A stretch of DNA of 64,000 bases from Candidatus Woesearchaeota archaeon. GTDB taxonomy: Archaea; Nanobdellota; Nanobdellia; SCGC-AAA011-G17; JACPIM01. Within the stretch, counting starts at the first letter, position 1; every line of letters begins with the position of its first letter. The stretch covers positions 169,514 through 233,513 of the forward strand of contig JACPIM010000002.1 in the NCBI GenBank assembly GCA_016188045.1, in the 5' to 3' direction. The notes under the pieces were generated by a model that saw only the letters and a program-made list of their open reading frames with translations, did no database searches and had not been told where the DNA came from. This document shows positions 50,875 to 63,100 of this stretch, one piece after another. The position numbers and the translations under genes are program-made.

Positions 50875-50887
50875 TTAAAATTAAAAT

Positions 50888-51313
50888 TTATTTAACTACA
50901 CCGACAAGATCTCTTTTTGCTAATTCCTCACCAAAAACCACTCCCAAATCCAAATCATCATCTATACTTTTTGGCGGATTCGTAGCAACAGTTCTAAGTT
51001 CTTTTCCACCGCCAGACTTCTTTTTAGGAATCAAGGCAGTTCCATCTACAATCATGAAATATTGAATTCGCGGCACAGTGGATAGATAAGCGTTTATTGA
51101 TAAATTCCTTATTAATTTAACAACAACTTCTGCTTTAGTAGGGATTGTCTCTTTAAATCGTGTTAATTCGGTGGCTAATTGATATCCAAAATTATCAGTA
51201 TTAGTAACGCCACAAAATTGGCCATGAACTCCTATCATCTCATAATCACTTAGATTTGCTCCTCTGCTTTCAACATAATCTCTTGGATATACAGTTAGTA
51301 ATTCAATTGACAT
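50888..51313 (-). CDS. Hypothetical protein, 141 residues
   Basis: A soluble protein with LLTVYPRDYVESRG, YEMIGVHGQFCGVTNTDN and YFMIVDGTALIP segments and an acidic end. I do not recognise it. The ATG is 7 nt after a GGGGG run, the G-rich type of ribosome binding site seen at several genes here. It is followed closely by the 82-residue gene. Confidence 0.55.
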   Translation of the reverse strand: MSIELLTVYPRDYVESRGANLSDYEMIGVHGQFCGVTNTDNFGYQLATELTRFKETIPTKAEVVVKLIRNLSINAYLSTVPRIQYFMIVDGTALIPKKKSGGGKELRTVATNPPKSIDDDLDLGVVFGEELAKRDLVGVVK

Positions 51314-51397
51314 TTTTTATCCCCCAATAATTTATGAAATTATAAAAAAAGAAAGAAAGTTTATCTTCTTTCCGAGGTTTCTTTCTAAGAAAAGCTA

Positions 51398-53416
51398 TTA
51401 TAACTTAACCTTCTCTATTTTGCCTGGTGGTGGCATCATCATGTTGTCTCTCTTTCTTTTACCAGATGAAAAAATCATCTTAATAAAGAATATTGCAATT
51501 ATTACTAAGACAATATCACCAATCACAAACAATACCGTACTTCCTGAAATTCCCTCAAATACTGTAAATCCAGTAATTCCAGTAGTATCTTTTTTGACAC
51601 CAGTTGCAGCAACAGTGAAGCTATCGCTTTCAACTATAGTTCCTTTATTGTCTTTTACTATTAAATTACCACTATAGCTTCCAGCTTCCAATCCTTCTTT
51701 ACCAACAAAAGTAAATTGAATTGGTTTGCTTTCTCCTTCTCTTAATGAAATTATTTGTGGGTTTACTAAATTTGCCCAACTTGCACTTCCTTCAACAGTA
51801 TACACTACACTTTCTTCTAAGTCATTAGTTAAAATTGCTCTAACATCAAAAGTATTAGTAGTGGTCTCAGTTGCTGATTGCACATTTAAAACATCAATAG
51901 GTTCAGTTACAACGGATTGTTCACCTTCAATTACAGTTACTTCTCCAAAACCAGTATTAGTTGCATCACCATCATCAAATGTTACAGTTGCCTCTATTGA
52001 ATATGTTTTTATCTTGGCGTCATTTGGTACTTTTAGATTTGAGAATCTAACAATTTGTTCATTATCATCACTTTCACCATCTTCTAAATCAAAAGGTTGT
52101 GGTGAAGTCTCACTTATGCCTAATTCAGGAATATTTATTTTTACTGTAACTCCATCTTCATCAGATTCACCAACATTTAATGCTTTAACTGAAACATCAA
52201 AACTTTCTCCTTGTCTTACAGTTGTTGTTGGTTGTACTTGTACACCATTCTTAGGTATGATAACATCATGCTTTTCTCTTTGTATATCAACACTTACTTG
52301 ACTTTCAGCACAATGTTCATCCTCATTCCCATCTTCAAAACCCTTTACAAATAATATGAATTCGTCATCTGCTGTGATATCCTCAGGAACTTCCAGGCTT
52401 AAATCAAAGTCTTTATCATCGCCCTCATCAATGTCTTCAGGATCACTTTCAACTTCTTCTACTTTGTCATCTTCATCAACATCATATAAGAATGCCTTTA
52501 CAACTATGTCCTTTATGTTTTTGTCAAAATCATTTCCTACATTGACTTGTATATCAATAGTTTCGCCAGGAGCAAATTCATCTCCGCTGTCTGGTTGATC
52601 TATGTCTATGCTAAAGTCACCTATAACACCATCTTTACAAAGTTCAGGATGTATTTTTATCTCTAATTTAAATGATTTCTGTATGCTTCCGCTAATTACT
52701 TTTAGAATACCATCGTAAGTATCAATATCGATATTAGCAGGCACATTAGCATTTATAACCACGCCTTTAGTCTCTCCTGGAGCCACAGTAAATGTGCTAG
52801 GAAAAGATAATGTTATAGTTCTCTTGGTATCACTTAAATCTAATCCGCCAATATCATAGCTAGTAGTTTGGTCAAAAGTTAAAACAGAACTGCCAGTATT
52901 TCTAACTGAAAAAGTTCCACTCACACTAGAATCTTCCTGGCCGCTTATAACTAAAGGAGTAGTCTCTGTAAATGTTAAAATCTCAAAATTTTGTTGTGGT
53001 TGTATAGTAACCAAAACATCAAAATTCTTGCTGTTTACACCATCACCAATACTAAAAGTACCCTTGTAAGTATCAGCATTTAATCCAGTAGGTATAATTA
53101 ATGAAATAGCAACATTCTGTTGTTGACCATTATTTAATGTAAAACTTGTTGGATTTACATTAATTTGGCTTAATAAAATCTTATGTAAATTAGTAGGATT
53201 TTGTCCTATAAGGTCAACTTTTGATATAACTAAATTAGTTAAAGTTGTTCCGCCATTATTAGTAAACTGAACAGTTACAGCTTTGTTTTCTCCAGGCAAC
53301 CCTATAATTGTGGCTGGTGATGGAGAAATAGTTAAACCTGATAAATCTGCAGCGCTTACTAATGTTAATCCTAAAAATAACACTGTAAATAAGCTAATTA
53401 TGAATTTTTTACTCAT
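51398..53416 (-). CDS. S-layer/CARDB-like surface protein with C-terminal anchor
   Basis: I start at 53416 (MSKKFIISLFTVLFLG), which has GGGGGG 6 nt upstream. A signal peptide (about 1-22) is followed by several Ig-like/NEW3 and CARDB-type domains (AVTVQFTNNGGTTLTNLVIS; VNVGNDFDKNIKDIVVKAFLYDVDEDDKVEEV; DVSVKALNVGESDEDGVTVKINIPE), acidic loops, and a C-terminal transmembrane helix (VLFVIGDIVLVIIAIFFIKMIF) with a basic end. The central domain is also found in the 1376-residue protein at 53838. It is probably an abundant cell-envelope protein. Confidence 0.8.
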   Translation of the reverse strand: MSKKFIISLFTVLFLGLTLVSAADLSGLTISPSPATIIGLPGENKAVTVQFTNNGGTTLTNLVISKVDLIGQNPTNLHKILLSQINVNPTSFTLNNGQQQNVAISLIIPTGLNADTYKGTFSIGDGVNSKNFDVLVTIQPQQNFEILTFTETTPLVISGQEDSSVSGTFSVRNTGSSVLTFDQTTSYDIGGLDLSDTKRTITLSFPSTFTVAPGETKGVVINANVPANIDIDTYDGILKVISGSIQKSFKLEIKIHPELCKDGVIGDFSIDIDQPDSGDEFAPGETIDIQVNVGNDFDKNIKDIVVKAFLYDVDEDDKVEEVESDPEDIDEGDDKDFDLSLEVPEDITADDEFILFVKGFEDGNEDEHCAESQVSVDIQREKHDVIIPKNGVQVQPTTTVRQGESFDVSVKALNVGESDEDGVTVKINIPELGISETSPQPFDLEDGESDDNEQIVRFSNLKVPNDAKIKTYSIEATVTFDDGDATNTGFGEVTVIEGEQSVVTEPIDVLNVQSATETTTNTFDVRAILTNDLEESVVYTVEGSASWANLVNPQIISLREGESKPIQFTFVGKEGLEAGSYSGNLIVKDNKGTIVESDSFTVAATGVKKDTTGITGFTVFEGISGSTVLFVIGDIVLVIIAIFFIKMIFSSGKRKRDNMMMPPPGKIEKVKL

Positions 53417-53524
53417 ATTAAACCCCCCAAAGATCGATATTTGTTTAAAACTCAACTATGTAACCACTATTTAAAGGTTACGGTATATATATTGTATTAT
53501 ATTCATTACGCTTAGTAGTTAATC

Positions 53525-53836
53525 TTATTCTATTTCTCTCATTAATTTAGGCAAATCTATTAGTTTTAATATTTCGTCATCTGGAAAGAGAGATAATTCA
53601 GGTCTATGTTCTCTTAATAACCAGCTTAATCTAGGATTAACCCACCTTGTATCTTCTTCACCAGTAACACGTGTTAGGGTGAATGCATACGCTCTGTTTT
53701 CTCTAGTGCCAATTTCAGCATGTTCTATTCCAGAGCAACTCCTAGAAAGCCTGATATAAATTACCCCATGATTAGTTTTACATTCATATTCCCTCAAATC
53801 ACTTTCAGATACTGTAGATAACCATAAATTTTCCAT
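53525..53836 (-). CDS. Hypothetical protein, 103 residues
   Basis: A soluble protein (MENLWLSTVSESDLREYECKTNHGVIYIRLSRSCSG...) with strand-like GVIYIRLS and helical ends (SWLLREHRPELSLFP; EILKLIDLPKLMREIE). No family was recognised. It starts 1 nt after the stop of the giant surface gene and may be co-transcribed with it. Confidence 0.55.
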   Translation of the reverse strand: MENLWLSTVSESDLREYECKTNHGVIYIRLSRSCSGIEHAEIGTRENRAYAFTLTRVTGEEDTRWVNPRLSWLLREHRPELSLFPDDEILKLIDLPKLMREIE

Positions 53837-53837
53837 C

Positions 53838-56800
53838 TTACAACCTACTTATAAAATAGATGACAATTATTAAAATTAGAATATTTAATATTATTAAAGT
53901 AATTCCAAATAATCCAAGACCTTCTTTTACAGGTTCTTTAACTTTTAATAAAACATCTTTAGATCCAAGAATCTGCCCGTTGCTCAGTACTTTTACATTT
54001 ATTATATAATCTCCGGCCTTAGCGTCATCTTTTACTCTAGATTCTAAATTTACTATTCTTCTTTCACTTTTACTCAATATAATATTCTTAGATTTAAAAT
54101 CAATAGCATCATTACCCAAGTTTAGGCTAAACTCATTAAAGTTATTTCCCTTATTTTCAATTAAAACAGGTATGACTAATCTTTCACCATTTTTCCTTGT
54201 GATTATTGAATCAACATTAACATCAGTCTTTCCTAGTTCAATTATTATAGGTTTTATTTCTTCTCCTCTGCATCCATCAATAATTATTTCATTATTCTCA
54301 ATTGTGCTCTTATCACCATAAAAAGCACCAACCTCTAAGGTATACTTGCCATCTTTAATGTTTTTAGGAACATTAATGTTTATTTCTTTGGTAATTTCAT
54401 GTTCATCTTCATTGAAATCATCTAATGTAAATACCTCAGATCTAGTTAACAAATTAGTATTTAATATTCTGGCTTGCAAATAAACTTCTTCATCTTTTTT
54501 GCCGACATTATTTAATTCTGCCTTTATTCTTAAATTCCTGTCACACCCTATTGCTTCAGGACTAATGCTTAGCTCATCAAATACAACTTTGTCTTTTTCT
54601 CTTTCGATATCTATATCAATTGAATCTTCAGCACATTGATTTTCTTCATTTCCAGATTCAAATGCCTTTACAAACAATATAAAATCATTATCTTCATCAA
54701 TTTCCCCATCAGGTATCTCTAATTCTAATTCAATATTCTCATCGTCATCATCATTAAGGTCAAACTTGTCGCTTTTTACTTTTTCAATTCTTTCATCATC
54801 ACTAACATCATACAAAGTAGCCTCAACTTTAACATCATCAATATCATCATTTCCATTATTCTCTACATTAACTTTTAGATTTATAATATCAATAGGTGAA
54901 AATTCATCATTGCTATCAGGATCCTCAATGCTTATATCCAAATCTCCTTTAGTTCCGTTAACACATTTGTTTAACTTAGTGAAATTTCCATCATCCTCAG
55001 GAGGTTTCACCATACATTGTATGCTGCAGCACATATTAGTATCATTTGCATTTAATAATTGGCCATTGCAAATTTCATTAGTACTACATATATCACCGCC
55101 TAAACTATTACAGCTTTGTCCTTGTGGCGGTGGTGGTATTATAGTATCAGTAACATGCAATATCCATTCTCTTTCTACACTAAATTCAGCATCACGTATA
55201 TCAACTTTTATTGTATAATTATTAACTATTCCTTGTCCAGCAAAATTGAAAACTTCTCCGCTTAAAGCAAAATTATTATCAACAAACCATTGAACGCTTA
55301 CCGGATCATTATCAACATCTCTCCACGATATGAAGAAAGTCTGTGCTTCATTTTTATTTATTGTAACTTCATTGCCGCTAGGATGAGCAGTTACAATTTC
55401 TGGTTTATCATTTACATTAGTCACAGTTATTTTAAATTCTTGTTCATCAAAACCATCATCATTATCATGAACTACTACAGTGCAAAAAGCATCTCCAAAG
55501 AAATTGCTAGCTGGAGTTAAAAATAATTTCCAATTATCTTCTATTTTTTTAACATGACAATCAACTTGATTTGTATTTTCATCAAGTATTACAAATCTAT
55601 CTATAGCTCCATCAGAATCACTGGCAGTTAAAGTAGCAACCTCTTGCCTGCCAGAATCTTCAACTATAGTGAAATTAGCAACATTATCAAGCACGGGATT
55701 AATGTTCATATTATTTACAGTAACATTTACATTTTGTTCATCCCACAAGAATCCATCTGTTACCCTAACCAGTATTGTATAAACCCCAGCATCATCAAAA
55801 TCAGTTTGCCATTCACCAAAAACATCAAACGGATTAGTATATAAAAATAATAAGGTATCATTATCAACATCTGTTGCAATGGCATTTATTTTAATCAATT
55901 CTCCTTCATTAGCAACGATGTTGTTTATTTGATTTAAAACAGGAGCATCCTGTATAGTATTCACGATTAGATTAAAATCATTGCTTTTTACAGTTCCTCC
56001 ATGATTATCATTAGCAGCTATCCTCAATCTATCATTTCCAAACCAGTTATTATTAGGTATAATCTTGGCTATGTTTCCATTAAATTCGACTCTTACATTT
56101 TCATTTAACTCAGCACTATAGCTTAAAACATCATTATCCGCATCAGAGAAATACAAACTTAAGTCCATAGTCTTGTTTGTATCCTCATCAAAATTTTGAT
56201 CTCCTATAGTTCCGGTAAATAATGGATTCCTGTTTTTATTCAAAACAGTAACTTTGACATTTGTTTTACTAGTTAATATTCCATCACTAACACTAATTTC
56301 AAAATTATAAACTCCAGCATCATTAAACGTTGTTAGCCAGACAAATCTATTTCCACTAGGAGCAAATTTAGGGCTGTTTATGGCATAAGTTAAAGTATCA
56401 TTATCAGCATCACTAGCTATAACCGTTATAGTCACAGTTTCAGTTTCATTAACAATTATGTCATTAATGGGTGCAATTACAGGAGCATCATTTTCATCAA
56501 CAGTAAAACTTCTGTTATTTAAGGCAAAAGCATTATTTGTTCCGTCAGAGCATTTAACATTCCATATGTAGCTTCCGTCATTAATATTAAATACGTTCAC
56601 ATTTTTTTCACTGCCATTATTAACTTCAAATTCTGGTCCTAGTATTTTAAACTCTCCAGTTTCAGCATCAGTATAAAATCCACAGGTTAAACTGTTATCC
56701 ATGTCATCAGTAACTTTAAATCTAAATGTTATTTCATCATTATCGCTAAAGTAGTTATCAATAGGACTTAATAAAGTAATAATCGGAGCGATTAAATCAG

Positions 56801-57968
56801 GATCAAAAATATCATTAACAGTTAATATTACCTGATTTGAATTAGCTGATAATTCGCCATCACTAGCAGTAAATCTAACTGTTTCTTGCCCAAACCAATT
56901 ATGGTTAGGAATTAAAGTTACAATTCCCAGAGCATTCTGTACTTGTACGTTGGCAGAATTTATACTATGGCTTAAATCATCCCCATCAGGATCATGGAAA
57001 TAAGGATTTAAGTCTATAGTCTTGTTTGTGTCTTCATTCCAAGTTAAATTCTGAATGTTATTTCCAACAAAATAAGGAGCATCATTAACACAATTTTGAT
57101 CTATATCATCATCTAATATTTCAGTTATCCCAGGATGTATGTTTGCATCGTTATCATTGCAGTCTACATCAAAATTATATCCATCTCCATCATTATCAAC
57201 TAGATCTCTTCCATCACAATCTTGATCTATTCCATCATAAGGTATTTCATCTGCTCCTGGATGTATAAAAGCATCATTATCATTACAATCTTGATCAGCA
57301 TAATATCCATCTCTATCATTATCACTTCCTCTTAAGGCCCACAAGAGAGATCTGCTAAATATTAATTCAGAATTAGCAGTCCAATATCCAGTATCTGTAA
57401 TACCATAAAATAATAATCTGTTTTGTGAAATGGAATTATCATTTAATCTTTTGCCTTTATCAATAACACCAACTATAATATACTGTCTTGAATTATCAGT
57501 ACTAACTAAATTAGTTAATCCATAGGATCTATCAGGTAATAAAGGAAGCCTAGAATAATATTTGTTTGTAGGATATATGTTAAAAGGGCTACTGATATCT
57601 CTTGTTATATCATGAACTGTTTTTATTCTTGCAGTTTTCCTAGTATTTTCATTTCTTGAATAATCTGCAATTTTAAATTCTTCAACATATCTTCCGTTCA
57701 TTACAATTGAATTATGTTGATTTACAGGTATGCTATTGACATTAGTAAAAACACTATTTCCAACCAAAATTATTTTGAAAGTAGAAAAATCCGTGCTTGT
57801 TATTTCATTGTCATTAATAATGTCATAACTTAACCCCAAATTATTTATAACATTAGTCACTTTATTGCTTATATCGGCATCATTAACTACATAAGCTACA
57901 TCACTAGCATAAACTATATTTAAGCTTAATAAAAATACAAATAAGTAAATAATATTTTTTAGTTTCAT
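53838..57968 (-). CDS. Giant surface protein: MopE repeats, cadherin-like and CARDB domains
   Basis: This 1376-residue protein has a signal peptide (about 1-20), an N-terminal domain like that of the 1178-residue protein at 60156 ([17 protein letters not shown]...), two MopE-type calcium/metal motifs ([29 protein letters not shown] and a second copy), at least five cadherin-like/Ig domains with the [14 protein letters not shown] and [17 protein letters not shown] style linkers, a Cys-rich knot (near 970-1010), CARDB-like domains with acidic loops and a C-terminal transmembrane helix. It looks like a rod-shaped adhesin or envelope protein. The next gene overlaps its start by 4 nt. Confidence 0.85.
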   Translation of the reverse strand: MKLKNIIYLFVFLLSLNIVYASDVAYVVNDADISNKVTNVINNLGLSYDIINDNEITSTDFSTFKIILVGNSVFTNVNSIPVNQHNSIVMNGRYVEEFKIADYSRNENTRKTARIKTVHDITRDISSPFNIYPTNKYYSRLPLLPDRSYGLTNLVSTDNSRQYIIVGVIDKGKRLNDNSISQNRLLFYGITDTGYWTANSELIFSRSLLWALRGSDNDRDGYYADQDCNDNDAFIHPGADEIPYDGIDQDCDGRDLVDNDGDGYNFDVDCNDNDANIHPGITEILDDDIDQNCVNDAPYFVGNNIQNLTWNEDTNKTIDLNPYFHDPDGDDLSHSINSANVQVQNALGIVTLIPNHNWFGQETVRFTASDGELSANSNQVILTVNDIFDPDLIAPIITLLSPIDNYFSDNDEITFRFKVTDDMDNSLTCGFYTDAETGEFKILGPEFEVNNGSEKNVNVFNINDGSYIWNVKCSDGTNNAFALNNRSFTVDENDAPVIAPINDIIVNETETVTITVIASDADNDTLTYAINSPKFAPSGNRFVWLTTFNDAGVYNFEISVSDGILTSKTNVKVTVLNKNRNPLFTGTIGDQNFDEDTNKTMDLSLYFSDADNDVLSYSAELNENVRVEFNGNIAKIIPNNNWFGNDRLRIAANDNHGGTVKSNDFNLIVNTIQDAPVLNQINNIVANEGELIKINAIATDVDNDTLLFLYTNPFDVFGEWQTDFDDAGVYTILVRVTDGFLWDEQNVNVTVNNMNINPVLDNVANFTIVEDSGRQEVATLTASDSDGAIDRFVILDENTNQVDCHVKKIEDNWKLFLTPASNFFGDAFCTVVVHDNDDGFDEQEFKITVTNVNDKPEIVTAHPSGNEVTINKNEAQTFFISWRDVDNDPVSVQWFVDNNFALSGEVFNFAGQGIVNNYTIKVDIRDAEFSVEREWILHVTDTIIPPPPQGQSCNSLGGDICSTNEICNGQLLNANDTNMCCSIQCMVKPPEDDGNFTKLNKCVNGTKGDLDISIEDPDSNDEFSPIDIINLKVNVENNGNDDIDDVKVEATLYDVSDDERIEKVKSDKFDLNDDDDENIELELEIPDGEIDEDNDFILFVKAFESGNEENQCAEDSIDIDIEREKDKVVFDELSISPEAIGCDRNLRIKAELNNVGKKDEEVYLQARILNTNLLTRSEVFTLDDFNEDEHEITKEININVPKNIKDGKYTLEVGAFYGDKSTIENNEIIIDGCRGEEIKPIIIELGKTDVNVDSIITRKNGERLVIPVLIENKGNNFNEFSLNLGNDAIDFKSKNIILSKSERRIVNLESRVKDDAKAGDYIINVKVLSNGQILGSKDVLLKVKEPVKEGLGLFGITLIILNILILIIVIYFISRL

Positions 57969-58603
57969 TTTTTAATTAAAAAGATAAATCCCACTACTGC
58001 TCCTATTATTGCAATTAAAATTAAGATCAAAATAACCCAGCCCCAACTAAAATTAGATTCTTTCTTAATGCCAGATCCACCGCCAATCTTAAAACTTACA
58101 TTTCCTTTATCCGTGTTATCTGTTTCGTTGTCATTATTCTCCGTTGTTTTGTTAATATCTTCACTATTTTGATCGTCATTAGTATCTTCTTCATTATCTT
58201 CACCAAGTATTGTAAGCTTAGAAGCCAACACTATTCCGTTTCCTTCATTAGGTTTAAAGTAAACATTTATTTTTCCAGAACGTTCATAATTGTCTTTTAA
58301 TATTATTTTAAATTTCGCTCTTTTTTCTTGTTTTGCTTCTAGTGGAAATTCTTCATCTATCAATTGGATGATCTCTTTAATCTCATTACCAACTGCTAAA
58401 GTTACATTAATTCTAAAATCATTTTTATTAATAACAATAAGTTCCCTATCAATAACGACTTGTTTTCCATCTTCAACATTCTGTCTGGGAATAACAGTTA
58501 CCCCATTACCAATGGCACCAGTAACTCCTACAGCATAGACTAAACTACTAATAATTACTAACGCAATAAATAATATCAAAAGCTTAATTGCTTTATATTT
58601 CAC
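57965..58603 (-). CDS. Small type I surface protein with acidic linker and C-terminal anchor
   Basis: I choose the GTG at 58603 because the GGGGGG run (58611-58616, minus strand) is 7 nt away, while the ATG at 58609 is only 1 nt from it. A signal peptide ([17 protein letters not shown]), one Ig-like domain of about 120 residues, an Asn/Asp/Glu/Thr-rich linker ([18 protein letters not shown]...) and a C-terminal helix ([24 protein letters not shown]) follow. It overlaps the giant gene by 4 nt (coupled). Confidence 0.72.
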   Translation of the reverse strand: MKYKAIKLLILFIALVIISSLVYAVGVTGAIGNGVTVIPRQNVEDGKQVVIDRELIVINKNDFRINVTLAVGNEIKEIIQLIDEEFPLEAKQEKRAKFKIILKDNYERSGKINVYFKPNEGNGIVLASKLTILGEDNEEDTNDDQNSEDINKTTENNDNETDNTDKGNVSFKIGGGSGIKKESNFSWGWVILILILIAIIGAVVGFIFLIKK

Positions 58604-58750
58604 AACCATACCCCCCGAGTTGTTTTTATATAGTGGTATCAATATTATTACCACTTTAGGTTAGCAACTAACTAGAATTGATATATAAATATTATTAGAT
58701 TAAAAACTAGATATTATAAAATATATAATAAAAAAGAAAAAATAAAGATT

Positions 58751-59659
58751 TTAGTTAGATGGATCTGCAACCGCGCGAATCATTTCTGCATATGATACTC
58801 TTGTTCCATCAGAACGAAGTCCACTTGCATGCACAGAGAAAAGTCCGGTGTTAATGTTTGTGTCAGGTCTCAATATCAAGACAGTTTCTAGTGATTGTGG
58901 ATTTACTAACACGCCAGGTTCATCATACATATCAATATCACTGTTGAATGTTTTTCCAGCAGTTATAACAGTCCAATAGTTTCTTGTACCTGAACGAATT
59001 CTGTGGTTCTCCAAACTTGATGAATCAACTTCAGTTAAGTCTGAGATTTCTTCATGCCTAAATCTTCCATTATCTTCAAAAACTTTGAAAGCTCTTAGAT
59101 ATAACCCTTCATCTCTATCTTGCACATTCTCTTGTGGCGGCAAATCCATTGCTCTTGGTAAATTACGGGCGTATTCAATTAGTCTTGATAAATTATCTGG
59201 CATTGAAGTTGCTGGTTGTGTTGGAATCTCTGTTGGTCTAGGTGTTGCATATTGAGGCGGAGTTGGACTTGGTATTTCATAAGGTTTTGTAGGTGTTGCA
59301 GGTGTTGTGGGATGAGGAGTATGATGTATCGGTGGTATAGGCGTCTTCGTGGGTGTTTTATCAGGTGTTGGTCTAGGTGGTTCTGGTGTTCTTGTTAAAC
59401 TATCTTCTAAATCATTAATATCTTCACCTTGGGCTCGTTGCGTTGCATATAGATTAGTGATATCATTCTCTGCTTCATCTAATCTTGGCGTCAGGTTGCA
59501 TAACAACCCCCATTGAAGACCTTCATTACAAGCTAATGCGCCGGGCCAAACTTTTTCTTCTCTTGGTTTATTATCTTTTTCAGCTTTTATATCGACTGCC
59601 CCCAAAGCCAAAATTGAAAAAATACCAGTACCAATAACGTATCTTGAACTTCTTCTCAT
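58751..59659 (-). CDS. Secreted protein with Pro/Thr-rich linker and unknown C-terminal domain
   Basis: The 302-residue protein has a signal-like N-terminus (YVIGTGIFSILALGAVDIKAE), a helical part (RLDEAENDITNLYATQRAQGEDINDLEDSL), a Pro/Thr-rich linker of about 60 residues (PTPDKTPTKTPIPPIHHTPHP...), then a globular domain (LRAFKVFEDNGRFRHEEI; RNYWTVITAGKTF; SLETVLILRPDTN). A canonical AGGAGG-type site precedes the ATG. The domain is not recognised. Confidence 0.65.
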   Translation of the reverse strand: MRRSSRYVIGTGIFSILALGAVDIKAEKDNKPREEKVWPGALACNEGLQWGLLCNLTPRLDEAENDITNLYATQRAQGEDINDLEDSLTRTPEPPRPTPDKTPTKTPIPPIHHTPHPTTPATPTKPYEIPSPTPPQYATPRPTEIPTQPATSMPDNLSRLIEYARNLPRAMDLPPQENVQDRDEGLYLRAFKVFEDNGRFRHEEISDLTEVDSSSLENHRIRSGTRNYWTVITAGKTFNSDIDMYDEPGVLVNPQSLETVLILRPDTNINTGLFSVHASGLRSDGTRVSYAEMIRAVADPSN

Positions 59660-59705
59660 TTTTTCCTCCTTAAATCTAATATAATCTTTATTTAATCTTT
59701 AATTA

Positions 59706-59846
59706 TTCACTATTATCCGTTCTACTTAAACATCCAGGATCAGCTGGAAAATCAACATATCCATCCCTATCATTATCAATAGTGTCAGAACATTGCGGAT
59801 AATTAAATGGAAGTTCTGAATTATCTGTTCTGCTAGTACAACCAGG
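59706..59846 (-). repeat. 141-bp exact direct repeat, copy A
   Basis: It is identical to 60029-60169. The offset of 323 bp is one base short of a multiple of the 108-bp coding repeat (3 x 108 = 324), which directly shows the one-base loss. Confidence 0.85.
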
Positions 59847-60028
59847 TCAGCAGGATAATCTATTAAACCATCACCATCATTATCATAACCATCATTACAT
59901 TGTGGATAATTAAATGGTAGTTCAGAATCATCAAAATCATTACTGCAGCCTAAATCTGCAGGATAATCAATAAAACCATCATTATCGTCATCTAGTCCAT
60001 TATTACATTGATGATAGTTGAAAGGAAT

Positions 60029-60169
60029 TTCACTATTATCCGTTCTACTTAAACATCCAGGATCAGCTGGAAAATCAACATATCCATCCCTATCATTATC
60101 AATAGTGTCAGAACATTGCGGATAATTAAATGGAAGTTCTGAATTATCTGTTCTGCTAGTACAACCAGG
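60029..60169 (-). repeat. 141-bp exact direct repeat, copy B
   Basis: This is the second copy of the 59706-59846 sequence, encoding one QCSDTIDNDRDGYVDFPADPGC-type unit plus its flanks. It ends at the point where the main frame of the stalk protein breaks. Confidence 0.85.
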
Positions 60170-63100
60170 CATTGTCAATCCCGTCATTACATTGGGTTCT
60201 TAGTAGAGTAGTTGAACTTGAAGTTGAAGAAGTTGAAGTTGTTGTAGTTATTGGTCTTGTAGTACTAGAACTAGTTGATGAAGTAGACGTAGTAGTTGTA
60301 GGCGGTCTCGTACTAGAACTAGTAGAAGAACTTGATGTTGTTGTAGTTATTGGTCTTGTAGTAGATGAGCTACTTGACGATGTTGATGTACTGGTAGTTA
60401 TAGGTCGTGTAGTTGAACTTGAAGTTGAACTTGTAGAAGTACTGGTTGTCACGACGGGAGCCAATGTCGTTGAACTAGTACTAGAACTGCTTGTTGTTGT
60501 AGTCACAGGTCTAGTTGTGCTTGAACTAGTTGAACTGGTTGAAGTTGTTGTAGTTATTGGTCTTGTAGTTGAACTTGAAGTTGAAGAAGTTGAAGTTGTT
60601 GTAGTTATGCCAATACAAGTTAAACCATTCCATTCACTCCCCGTAGGGCAACAATAATCAGGACCATTAGGATCTTGATCACAGTATAAACCAGTTTGGC
60701 AGTTAGCATTACAATCACAATCTGCTTCACCTTCTCCTAATAGATCTATACAAATGCCAGGATATACATCGCAACTTTGTCCAGTTAGGCATTGTGAAGT
60801 ATCACCACAACTACTGCAAATAGGTATAGTAGTTGAACTTGAAGTTGAAGATGTTGAAGTACTAGTAGTAACTGGTCTTGTACTAGAGCTTGTTGAAGTA
60901 CTTGATGTAGTTGTTGTTACAGGCCTAGTAGTTGATGAACTAGTTGAAGATGTTGAAGTACTGGTAGTTGCAGAAACTAATGTTGTTGAACTGGTGCTAG
61001 AGCTTGTAGATGTGCTAGAAGTAGAACTGCTAGATGTTGAACTTGTCGAGCTACTTGATGTACTTGAAGTGGAACTTGTAGAAGTACTAGATGAACTACT
61101 GGAGGTGCTGGTTGTAGCAACAACAATAGTTGTTGAAGTGCTGCTTGTACTGGTACTTGTGGTTGTTGTAAAAGAACTAGAGCTAGACGAGCTACTAGTT
61201 GTAGTAGTAGTTGTTACAGTACATCCATTATCTGTAACACCATCACAATCATTATCTAATCCATCAAAACATATTTCAGTTACAGGATCTATATTACCAA
61301 CACAAAAACCCCAAGTTCCATCTATATTACAAGTTTGAGTTCCTAATTCACAAGCTCCTTCATCTGTTACACCACAACTTCTTGTTTGCCCAGAAGTACA
61401 TTCTCCACCAATAACCTGAATTATCCTATTTACTTTGTTATTTTCAGGAATTTCATCAAAATTGATTAATGCTTCCACACTTAAATTATATATGCCAGGA
61501 GATAAGCTGAAATTAACTGTTTTTGTCTTAAGAGAACTATCTCCAGCAGCAAGATTTTCTTTAGGATTATGCTCAAATTCAGAAATTAAAGTATTAACTA
61601 TATTCCTGACTTCTCCATCAAAAGTAACATTTTCAAAAAAATCACCATTATTTTCAACATCAACTACAACTTTATATTTTAATCCAGAAATTAACATTGC
61701 AGGATTTTCTAAAATATCCGTTCCATTCTCTAATTCTAATCTTACACCATTCACACTATTGCTCAAACTAGTGTCAAAACCAACATCATGAACAGGAGGC
61801 AAACACTGTCCATTACTGCAACCAAATTGGCAGTTCTGAACTAATCTTTGTCCGATATTAGAAGTACAGCTTGAGTTTAAAGTATCTGGTTCTAAACAAC
61901 CAAAACTTAAATGATTAACATAAACATCATCCCCAACACAGAAAAACTCGCCAGTATCCCTATCAACACCGCAATCAGAACTAACTCTGCATATTGGTAT
62001 TAAATTTACACATCTTGCAAAGAAATGTCCTGGGAATTCACATTTATCTACAGTAGCAGAATTACTATCATCACAATCACTATCTTCATTACATTCTACG
62101 CAAATTCCAGCATTAATGCACGCATTTTCACATTCATTCCTTTTAGTTGGTTCAGAAGTTAATGCACAGTATGAATTTGTGGCTCCAGGATTTACACAAC
62201 TATAATCTAGGAAATTTTGTAAAATATCATTATTGCTGCAATACAAGCTACCAATAAACATATTCACTCCACAATCTAAATTATTATTGCAAGCAATATT
62301 GCCATGGAAACAAAATGAATCTATAGTTCCAGGATTAATACAAGTATCTTGAGTATTCGGATTTTGATCAAAACAATCTTCATCTCTTTCGCATGTGAAA
62401 TCAAGGCAAATTCCTTCTACACATGCATCAGAACAGCTTTCAATTGTTTTTAATGTTTGTTCGCTAGTGCAGCTAGAACTAACACTTCCAGGATTTAAGC
62501 AAGTATAATTAACAAAATTTTTTACAACATTATTGCCACTGCAACTTTCTACTCCAATAAAACCATCAACACCGCAATCACTCTCACTCAAACATTCAAT
62601 GTTCTCATATACACATCTAGAATCAACAGTTCCAGGATTTACACAATTATCTTTTGTATGAGAGTTATTATCATCACAATCATCATCACTATTACAAATT
62701 ATATTTACACAATCGCCATTTGAACAAATATTGCTTCCGCAATCTTCTCTAGTTATATTAGTAAATACAGTATCACATTCAGCATTATCTGCTCCAGGAT
62801 TTAAGCAAGTATAATCAGCAAAAGTTTGAACAACATCATTATTGCTACAAAATTCTCCATCAATAAAACCATCAATCCCACAATCACTATCAAAAACACA
62901 GGTTGCATTTTCATTTCTGCAAAAAGATTCGGGTGTTCCAGGATTAATGCATCTATCTGTTGTTCCAGGATCATTATCATCACAATCATTATCACTATCA
63001 CATCTAATTTCACCTATAGCATCCCTAACATAATCAACACAACCTTTAAACAAATTTCTTGCATCATTTGTCCAGTATCTTGTTTGTGTTATTCCAAAGA

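Noticed and set aside
51420-52598. Ser-rich plus-strand frames opposite the 685-residue surface protein
   Set aside because: Shadow frames of acidic (Asp/Glu) codons on the other strand; no ribosome binding site and no domain.
60172-61338. Long plus-strand frames rich in Val/Glu/Leu opposite the Ser/Thr stalk
   Set aside because: These are antisense shadows of the repetitive Ser/Thr codons; composition is an artefact of the repeat.
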